DNA from: Ancistrus triradiatus
Lineage: Eukaryota > Chordata > Actinopteri > Siluriformes > Loricariidae
Length of the DNA: 64,000 nucleotides
Assembly (NCBI GenBank): GCA_025084515.1
Contig: JAJAGP010001343.1
Location: forward strand, 62,001 to 126,000
Direction: 5' to 3'
Each line of letters opens with the position of its first letter. The first letter of the stretch is position 1. Below the pieces are notes generated by a model. It had not been told where the DNA came from. It saw only the letters and a program-made list of their open reading frames with translations, and did no database searches. Below are positions 60,101 through 64,000 of the stretch, one piece after another. A program made the position numbers and the translations under genes.

Positions 60101-61267
60101 AATGTGATACCTTGGGAGGACCAAGAGTCAAACAGGGACCCAACCTCTAAGGCAGCCTAGATCTTGCATATAAAAATAAACTAAAGTACAATGGTACAAT
60201 TCAGTGCACTTGCTTAAACTTGTATGATTCAGGCGAGACTCGATTCATGAGTCACGATTCAAACAGTGATTCAGATTCACAATAGCCCTCAGAGAAGATC
60301 TCCACCATTTTTATTGTGTTTTTCTTAATTTTTACATCTACAGTACTGCACTCTTAGTGCAAAGAAGTCCTCATGAGTCCTAAAAAGGTTATTTATAAGA
60401 GTCGTCTGAAAGGAAAACAGGAACTGAATCCTCCAGAGCACAGGCTGCCGTTAGCATTAGCAGCCCAGTTCACCAATAGATTAAGTGTTTCACTTTCAAT
60501 CCATTACTCACTAAATAACGAGGTTTTTCAACACTCTATTTGAAACTAAGCTTTGTGTTAATGATTTTGGCCAACTGTGGGTTAAAATAACTGTTAATAT
60601 TTAACAGGCTCTGCTATGATAGAGTATAGACTATAGCCCAACCTAGTTTTGGCTCTCCTAGGTAAACAGATTCAATACCCTGCCCACTTTACTTGGGGTA
60701 AGCAGCACAAGTTTGGGTTTGCTTACAGCAAAGTGTTATTGTGATATAAACGGTATACTCAACAGTATATCACTGGTAGATGTTTTGCTAGCGTCATGTG
60801 GCATATACCATCATGATACCCAGCCCTAAGTTAGATTTTTCTCTTTATTATGTAATGAACTAACTGTTGCGATTAATCAGTGTTGTATAATGTGTCTGAG
60901 TTGCACATCTCTAAATTGTGTTGTCTGCAGGTCGAATTTGCGAGATCAACGTGGACGACTGCAAAAGTAACCCATGCGACTTTGGCAAATGCATCGACAA
61001 AATCAATGGCTACGAGTGCCTGTGCGAGCCTGGCTACACGGGTGAGTAAATGATATGCAGCAATGTGTGCAGCAGGTGGTGAGCGAGGTACACAGCTTTG
61101 GTATCAGATAACACGAAGACAGAGGCGCCCTTTTTTCAACTGGGACACACACACACCTTTGTGAGCTTTGAACTGATGTCCTCTTAGGATATCACCTGTT
61201 CCTGGATGGTGGATCTAGCCAGACAGCACGCACAATTTTGAAAGACTTTTGTCTGAAAGAATGAACA

Positions 61268-61316
<49 letters not shown>

Positions 61317-63913
61317 GGAGAAAGGGTGGGAGAAAAGATCATTGTAGCCGGGGCAGGCAGTTAGGTAACCCAGTCTGTTGAGGAGGGGTGTGTAATTGTT
61401 GCTCGGCCATGTGTGAAATATGGCTGCCTCCTTTGTGTTTTCAAATGTCCCTCTACAGGACACCTCCTCCCCCACCGAAGAGTGTATGAGAAAGAAAGAA
61501 ATAAAGGAAGGGTGGGGGAGGTTCTGCCCTTTGTCATTCACAAGAGTCGTCACTCACAAAGCCCATCCTTCCCCAGCTGTTCAACATCCTCAGAACACAC
61601 ACACATGCAGACCTTAGATTGCTAAAGCGCTTCATACTAAATAAATGCCATTGCGCGAGGCATTTATCATGCATATCACTTCAGAATCAAACTTTATTTG
61701 CCAAGTGTGTTCCTCGTTCCACAAAGTTGTGTCTAGTTTTTACAGGAACTCCACATTAAACATTAAACACACTTGTGCGACGCAGTTGCTTTTAGTGCAG
61801 CGGTAAAATCACTTTGGTATCCCATACTATCCAAATGAGGAGCATCTATAAATATGTATCTCAGTACAGGTATGTGCCAATGAATGACCTCATTTTGTTC
61901 TGTGAAACAGATTGTTGACCGAAATGGACGTTGACCGGACATTACCATAGTCACACACTTTTTGTACAACTGTAAATAAAGGGTGTTTTCATGAGAAAAC
62001 TGTGCAAACTATACATAAAATAAGTACTGCTGACGCCTAAATTGTTATACTCATGCTAAACTTTTTATAATTTCTGGAAATGCACAATAATTCTAACGTA
62101 ATACTTAAGAGGATGGACCAGATGCTTTCTTCAACGGAAGCCAAAATGCTTTGATAGACAGTAGTACGAACAACACGGAAGATCAGCCAGATGAAACAGA
62201 TACTCAACGAGTGAATGTGAACCAGTTTATATATTTATAGGTTAGAGAGAATGTACAGGTTTGTCAGGAGGGACTAAAAAAGGAGTACTTCTTACAATAG
62301 GACAGGCACATGCACTAACGCCATGTACAGCTTGTTACAAATAAGTAGTGGAAAATCAGACACACAAACACGAGTAACTTGCGCAAAAAACATCTCTAAA
62401 CACATCAACCGAGCTAGAACAGTCACTAGTCCAAAGCAAGCTAACGCAGCGTTGATTGACTGTTCATTTAATTTCTTATAATTAAGACCTCGGTTGTTAC
62501 ATTGAACCGTCATTGATTGGATGGTCATTCCTGGTCAGTATTGGTCTGATCTGAAATGTGCATCATCATCATCATCATCATCAGATGACAATTGTGATTG
62601 CTCTTACCCATTTAACTCATTTGCTTCTCTTTCTCAGGTGCGACGTGTAACATTAACGTTGACGACTGCGCGTTGAACCCTTGCCATAACGGCGGCACTT
62701 GTGTGGACGGTGTGAACTCGTTCACTTGCCTCTGTCCCGAGGGCTTCCACGATGCCACGTGCCTGTCGCAGAGAGACGAGTGCGCCAGCAACCCCTGCAT
62801 TCACGGCAGCTGCAAAGACCAGGCCAATGCGTGCGTGCCCCTCTCTCTCAGCTAATTCTGTACTCGTCTCTACTTCTAACAAAGCTACAGTGGTACCTCG
62901 GTTCTCATCATTAATTTGTCCCACAAGACTTGTCGAGAAACCGAAAACGCAATTTTTCTTCCCATAAGGAATAATCTAATTGGAATGAATCTATTCCAGA
63001 CCCCCTGAAAATCCACTCTGTGTAAGGCATTATATGCATTAATGGAGTTGTATTGTACAGGTGCTGCCTGATTTACATAGATGTGTTCCAACAAATCCGT
63101 TGTAAGTTAAATGTATCATGAACTGATGAGTTTATCAAGCGTTTGGTAGAGTGCTCTATGTACTGTACTATATCATAGCGGAGATTATAATAAGTAATGA
63201 TAAGACACTTGCATTAACCTACAATTGGCCAAAATCATTAATGTGAGGCTTATTATAAAGTGTTGAAAAATCTCATGTAATTTAATGAGTAATGGATTGA
63301 AAGTGATAAGTGAAAGCAAAACACTTACTCTATTGGTGAACTCAGGGTGCTAGCATAGCTGCTAAGCTAAGTGCAACCTGTGTTTCCTTTCGGTTGGCTT
63401 TTAGAACTAACCTTGTTAGGACCCATGGAGATTATTTTGCACTAAGAATACAGTACTGTAGATGTAAAAATAGAGAAAAACATAATAAAGACAGCAGAGA
63501 TCTTCAATGAGCAAGGGCTATTGTGTATCTGAATCACTGGGAACTGAATCATTAATCTGGTTTCAGCTGAAACAAGTTTCAAGTCGACTCATACAAGTTT
63601 AAGCACGTGTGCTGAGACAAGACCTGAGACCAAATTCGACAAGTTCCAAGGTCATCAGGAACCAGTGTACCACTGTACTGCTATATACAATAAAAATCAA
63701 AACACCTACATGTTGTAAACACTCGTGTTAGCGTGTTGCTCATTCACACTCTGTGCTTCCCCTTTAGTTACGTGTGTGTGTGTGAGCCGGGCTGGACTGG
63801 TCATAACTGTGACCTGAACATAAATGAATGTTTGTCCAACCCGTGTGTGAATGGTGGAACATGCAGAGACATGACAAATGGCTACATATGCAGCTGCAGA
63901 CCAGGATTCACTG
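46145..63913 (+). CDS. notch1: Notch1 receptor, 5' part of gene (exon 1 and exons 3-14; exon 2 not found)
   Basis: Single-pass receptor for Delta/Jagged ligands; after ligand pulling and cleavage its intracellular part acts with RBPJ on transcription. Only the signal peptide and EGF1(end)-EGF20 are in the window. Every EGF from 2 to 19 keeps six cysteines. Sequence is closest to Notch1: CHLDDACISNPCQKGSNCDT, SLGANPCEHGGRC and CQNDATCLDQIG. The start MNRF and PADF-region wording resemble zebrafish Notch1a as I remember it, so the a copy is likelier, but not proven. Exons 3-14 have lengths 263, 339, 123, 234, 156, 186, 114, 114, 234, 111, 193, 146, which match the vertebrate pattern I recall, all joining in phase. 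The neighbour kcnt1 fits human 9q34 synteny. LNR, transmembrane, RAM and ankyrin parts lie beyond the right edge. Confidence 0.95.
46795..46828 (+). repeat. (TG)n and poly-G in notch1 intron 1
   Basis: tgtgtgtg tract at 46797-46818 followed by g-run at 46821-46829. Surroundings are CpG-containing and may belong to the promoter-associated region. Confidence 0.7.
47505..47645 (-). mobile_element. SINE in notch1 intron 1, minus orientation, damaged
   Basis: cttatccagaacgactaaaa, gtggcagcttggcagagtta, ggatttggaaaaccctggtc and ccatagttcagtacc follow the order of the 33911 copy, with extra single bases. Confidence 0.65.
47650..49176. other. Intron 1 stretch with no recognised exon
   Basis: Searched for EGF1-like coding on the plus strand; none seen. 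A (CA)n patch lies at 48978-48994. Open frames here are short and unlike Notch. Confidence 0.5.
49177..49252 (+). repeat. Poly-T followed by (CT)n
   Basis: 18 T followed, after gtgcgc, by about 25 CT units. A homopurine on the minus strand; potential triplex-forming tract. Confidence 0.85.
49357..49960. repeat. Microsatellite-linked repeat units with (GT)n and (GA)n tracts
   Basis: (GT)n at 49357-49381, 49613-49673 and 49897-49929, the last two running into (GA)n. Between them lie ttctatatcattgtgaggat, gcaactttcctctgaatacc, gtgaccttggtgggcagttt, aaccaaaagcgtcctttaag and gccagtggaaagtccccaca, all from the family seen at 21380 and 39637. Confidence 0.8.
50556..50957. mobile_element. MITE of the CACTATATGG family, eroded ends
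   Basis: caaagtttatggacacccaa at the left and gagtgggtgtcaacaaacct then ttgtctgtataacg at the right; interior catgactgtgaggtcgactt matches 28450-28475. Confidence 0.7.
50975..51085 (-). repeat. Dispersed fish repeat, minus orientation
   Basis: gaaaccttgggaagaccaag then actcaaaaagggacctaacc is the reverse complement of the 23560 and 31540 copies. Confidence 0.6.
51086..52689. other. Intron 1 stretch, no recognised exon
   Basis: A/T-rich (51090-51310 especially). No EGF-like coding or repeat family recognised. Confidence 0.4.
52690..52930 (+). mobile_element. DANA/Mermaid-like SINE, damaged
   Basis: Lacks the tRNA head; contains gtgagtttactctgggtact, ccggtttcctcgcacattca, gtgagttaggttaattgggt and the tail gatgcgacgttaaataaaca, all matching 54183-54490. 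Confidence 0.7.
52931..54182. other. Intron 1 stretch, no recognised exon
   Basis: Contains a T run at 53829-53839 and (CA)n at 54002-54022. The long ORF here (53720-54184) is low-complexity in part and not Notch-like. Confidence 0.4.
54183..54490 (+). mobile_element. DANA/Mermaid-like tRNA-derived SINE next to exon 3
   Basis: Head gggcggcacggtggctcggt with B-box-like gggttcgatcccc, body gtgtggagtctgcatgtcct and gctccggtttcctcccacag, tail gcacgacgttaaataagtca. It is flanked by catgag / catgag-type duplicates (tgtggctcatgag at 54173 and gtggctcatgag at 54498), a probable target-site duplication. Confidence 0.85.
54612..54874 (+). CDS. notch1: notch1 exon 3: end of EGF1, EGF2, EGF3
   Basis: 263 bases, acceptor tttcctag, donor gtatgt. 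Completes a codon with its first base, then CPADFAGSQCQ (end of EGF1), EGF2 (NPCSPSPCRNGGQC, CDCVLGFSGPLC) and EGF3 (CISSPCRNGGSC, CRCPPGWTG). EGF3 carries the O-fucose type site C-RNGG-S-C. A SINE lies 122 bases upstream of the acceptor. Confidence 0.96.
54885..55615. mobile_element. DNA transposon relic in notch1 intron 3
   Basis: Starts with cattattaggtactcctgtt (like the cactttattaggtacacc end known in fish elements) then gatcagccaatcatatggtg. The interior reads like a Tc1-type transposase N-terminus in parts (atggggaggaaaggcgattt), and aatgtttccaacaccttgtt then gaatctatgccac near 55455 resembles the Tc1 C-terminal tail. Frame is lost throughout. Confidence 0.5.
55629..55967 (+). CDS. notch1: notch1 exon 4: EGF4, EGF5 and most of EGF6
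   Basis: 339 bases, acceptor ttgtgcag, donor gtaaga. EGF4 (CASNPCANGGRC, with O-glucose site CASNPC), EGF5 (DVNECATNPSPCQNGGVC, calcium-binding type) and EGF6 (CQPSPCANGGTC with an O-fucose site). Noticeably GC-richer than its introns. Confidence 0.97.
55968..56422. other. notch1: notch1 intron 4
   Basis: Contains (CT)/(CA) patches at 56152-56184. No other feature recognised. Confidence 0.6.
56423..56545 (+). CDS. notch1: notch1 exon 5: end of EGF6 and EGF7
   Basis: 123 bases, acceptor tcactcag, donor gtacaa. FTGQDCGHNIDDCVQHACEN, then GGKCMDGVNTYNCHCDKHWT. EGF7 has the NIDD calcium-binding start. Confidence 0.97.
56790..57265. mobile_element. DNA element fragments in notch1 intron 5
   Basis: gtaacccgattgtaatcggt at the left and gatcggattagtgacatctg then gattattgagtgaatggaaa at the right form loose inverted repeats, with a T-rich/(ATTT)n/(TA)n tract at 57066-57127 between. 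Similar motifs occur at 13590-13700. Confidence 0.45.
57580..57813 (+). CDS. notch1: notch1 exon 6: EGF8 and EGF9, followed by a GC donor
   Basis: 234 bases after acceptor gtccacag. EGF8 (DVDECELSPNACQNGGTC) and EGF9 (NIDDCASAACYHGATC, VASFYCECPNGRTG). Both have O-fucose sites (C-QNGG-T-C, C-YHGA-T-C). The exon must end at 57813 to keep the length and phase of exon 7, but the intron then begins gcgagt, not GT. Confidence 0.95.
57814..57819 (+). promoter_or_regulatory. notch1: Non-canonical GC splice donor of notch1 intron 6
   Basis: The sequence at the exon 6 end is ACAG|gcgagt. Only the second base departs from the consensus gtgagt, and the exon side CAG is ideal, as is usual for GC-AG introns. 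No in-phase GT alternative nearby preserves the conserved protein. Confidence 0.8.
58079..58234 (+). CDS. notch1: notch1 exon 7: EGF10 and start of EGF11
   Basis: 156 bases, acceptor aattgcag, donor gtaatg. LLCHLDDACISNPCQKGSNC, DTNPVNGKAICTCPPGYTGS, then DIDECSL, the calcium-binding start of EGF11. This exon is particularly characteristic of Notch1. Confidence 0.97.
58313..58497. mobile_element. Short MITE of the CACTATATGG family in notch1 intron 7
   Basis: Left cactatatgggcaaaagtaa then tggaacacct; right gttgtccatatagtgg. 185 bases, the shortest member in the window. Confidence 0.75.
58615..58800 (+). CDS. notch1: notch1 exon 8: EGF11 and most of EGF12 (ligand-binding core)
   Basis: 186 bases, acceptor tttcctag, donor gtcaga. 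EGF11: ANPCEHGGRCLNTKGSFQCK, CLQGYEGPRCE. EGF12: DVNECKSNPCQNDATCLDQI, GGFHCICMPG. EGF12 keeps the O-glucose (CKSNPC) and O-fucose (C-QNDA-T-C) sites used in ligand recognition and Fringe modification. Confidence 0.97.
58890..59003 (+). CDS. notch1: notch1 exon 9: end of EGF12 and EGF13
   Basis: 114 bases, acceptor tgtttag, donor gtaggt. YEGMFCQINTDDCASQPCHN, NGKCIDKVNSFHCECPKG. EGF13 has an O-glucose site (CASQPC). The intron before it is only 89 bases. Confidence 0.96.
59140..59318 (+). mobile_element. tRNA-derived SINE in notch1 intron 9
   Basis: gtggtagcctagcggtccga with ccagggttcaaatcccacct (B-box-like), then ggcccttaatccacaattgc and the tail ctctcgacaaaggcatctgc then taaatgatgtaa. It sits between exons 9 and 10. 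Confidence 0.85.
59447..59560 (+). CDS. notch1: notch1 exon 10: EGF14
   Basis: 114 bases, acceptor ctccccag, donor gtgagg. FSGNLCQVDVDECASTPCKN, GAKCTDGPNKYTCECREG. Identical in length to exon 9. O-glucose site CASTPC. Confidence 0.97.
59673..59906 (+). CDS. notch1: notch1 exon 11: EGF15 and EGF16
   Basis: 234 bases, acceptor tcttgcag, donor gtacca. FAGPLCEIDINECASNPCHY, GVCKDGVASFTCVCRPGYTG, then INIDECLSQPCRNGGTCQDW, ending in CSCPKGTTG. EGF16 has O-glucose and O-fucose sites. The intron before it is 112 bases. Confidence 0.97.
60065..60180 (-). repeat. Dispersed fish repeat, minus orientation, in notch1 intron 11
   Basis: gagcaaggaaaaactcccta and accttgggaggaccaagagt then caaacagggacccaacc are the reverse complement of 23560-23640. 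Confidence 0.65.
60190..60625. mobile_element. TGGTACC-family element, internal part, in notch1 intron 11
   Basis: attcacaatagccctcagag, atttttacatctacagtact, gagtcctaaaaaggttattt, ggctgccgttagcattagca and aagctttgtgttaatgattt match 17150-17460 in the same order. The tips are not seen. Confidence 0.65.
60931..61041 (+). CDS. notch1: notch1 exon 12: EGF17
   Basis: 111 bases, acceptor gtctgcag, donor gtgagt. RICEINVDDCKSNPCDFGKC, IDKINGYECLCEPGYTG. EGF17 is short between cysteines 2 and 3, as in other Notch1. Confidence 0.97.
61265..61316 (+). repeat. (TG)n microsatellite in notch1 intron 12
   Basis: About 22 TG units at 61270-61315. Confidence 0.9.
61635..61760. repeat. Short dispersed repeat scrap in notch1 intron 12
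   Basis: aatcaaactttatttgccaa then gtgtgttcctcgttcc resembles a fish LINE-associated 'caagtttattgccaagt' repeat. Weak. Confidence 0.35.
62095..62500 (-). repeat. LTR-like repeat in notch1 intron 12, inverted relative to 24395-24785
   Basis: Reverse complement blocks: gaggatggaccagatgcttt, ttgatagacagtagtacgaa, ggaagatcagccagatgaaa, aaccagtttatatatttata, aatgtacaggtttgtcagga, ttacaaataagtagtggaaa. A TATA-like stretch on the minus strand (tataaatatataaact) lies mid-way. No internal retroviral coding adjoins either copy. Confidence 0.5.
62560..62583 (+). repeat. (CAT)n microsatellite just before notch1 exon 13
   Basis: Eight CAT units, about 55 bases upstream of the exon 13 acceptor. Confidence 0.9.
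62638..62830 (+). CDS. notch1: notch1 exon 13: EGF18 and most of EGF19
   Basis: 193 bases, acceptor tttctcag, donor gtgcgt (unusual but GT). ATCNINVDDCALNPCHNGGT, CVDGVNSFTCLCPEGF, HDATCLSQRDECASNPCIHG, SCKDQANA. It ends two bases into an Ala codon that exon 14 completes. The open frame runs on past the donor (NACVPLSLS), but that is intron. Confidence 0.95.
62886..63682. mobile_element. TGGTACC-family element, full, in notch1 intron 13
   Basis: Left tip acagtggtacctcggttctc; right tip caggaaccagtgtaccactg then ta. Inside, caagcgtttggtagagtgct, acctgtgtttcctttcggtt and acccatggagattattttgc are the reverse complement order of 17033-17703. About 800 bases, with no coding recognised. Confidence 0.75.
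63768..63913 (+). CDS. notch1: notch1 exon 14: end of EGF19 and EGF20
   Basis: 146 bases, acceptor cccctttag, donor gtgagt. YVCVCEPGWTGHNCDLNINE, CLSNPCVNGGTCRDMTNGYI, CSCRPGFTG. EGF20 has both O-glucose (CLSNPC) and O-fucose (C-VNGG-T-C) sites; its sixth cysteine is in the next exon outside the window. Confidence 0.96.
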
Positions 63914-63954
63914 GTGAGTGTATATCTGCTTGTGTGTGTGTGTACATGTACCTA

Positions 63955-64000
63955 CAGTACTGTGCAAAAGTCTTAAGCCGCCATTTAGATGTCATTTTAG
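63955..64000. mobile_element. Left end of a CTGTGCAAAAGTCTTA MITE, cut by the window
   Basis: gtactgtgcaaaagtcttaa then gccgccatttagatg matches 41247-41280. It lies 43 bases after notch1 exon 14. Confidence 0.7.

Noticed and set aside
62831..62855. Extension of notch1 exon 13 into NACVPLSLS with stop
   Set aside because: Would truncate the receptor; the GT donor at 62831 restores the exact 193-base exon and the phase of exon 14.
1..64000. CRISPR arrays, operons or bacterial signals
   Set aside because: Sequence is vertebrate; direct repeats are microsatellites or transposons, and nothing resembles spaced CRISPR repeats.

Overview
The window is vertebrate, almost certainly teleost fish, genomic DNA. 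Short exons with GT/AG splice signals sit in introns and spacers full of fish-type repeats: Tc1-like transposons, small inverted-repeat elements, tRNA-derived SINEs, RTE-like and Rex/L2-like LINE pieces, hAT relics and very many (GT)n microsatellites. Two protein-coding genes are supported, both on the plus strand and both cut by the window edges.

1-3,980: the 3' end of a sodium-activated potassium channel gene of the KCNT1 (Slack, Slo2.2) type. Six exons (1113-1196, 1318-1446, 1552-1840, 3429-3491, 3607-3691, 3854-3923) join in one reading frame with matching phases, and a polyadenylation signal lies 52 bases after the stop. The introns hold a Tc1-derived MITE, SINEs and an inverted-repeat DNA transposon.

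3,981-45,880: about 42 kb of spacer in which I see no host gene. It holds a nearly complete dead Tc1 element (5343-6899), an RTE-type LINE (about 9140-11768), a second LINE split by a Tc1 element (23780-27340), a hAT relic inside a Tc1 relic (15010-15870), two long fold-back elements (32909-34226 and 37466-38060), repeated copies of a microsatellite-linked repeat family, and a duplicated block (42.1-45.3 kb) just upstream of the next gene.

45,880-64,000: the 5' part of a notch1 gene, closest in my judgement to the fish notch1a type. Exon 1 (start codon 46145, with a short upstream ORF ending five bases before it) is followed by an 8.4 kb intron and then twelve EGF-repeat exons. They match vertebrate Notch1 exons 3-14 in order, phase and, as far as I recall, length, and encode the end of EGF1 through most of EGF20, including the ligand-binding EGF11-12 pair. 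Exon 2 is needed by reading phase but I could not find it. The intron after exon 6 appears to start with GC rather than GT. The gene runs off the right edge.

KCNT1 and NOTCH1 are also neighbours in the human 9q34 region, so their linkage here supports both identifications. Beyond that synteny the two genes have no evident functional link. I see no CRISPR, operon or prokaryotic feature and no convincing new biological system; the points most worth checking are the missing exon 2, the GC donor, the upstream ORF, the short KCNT1 C-terminus, the duplicated block near notch1 and the nested or fold-back transposons.
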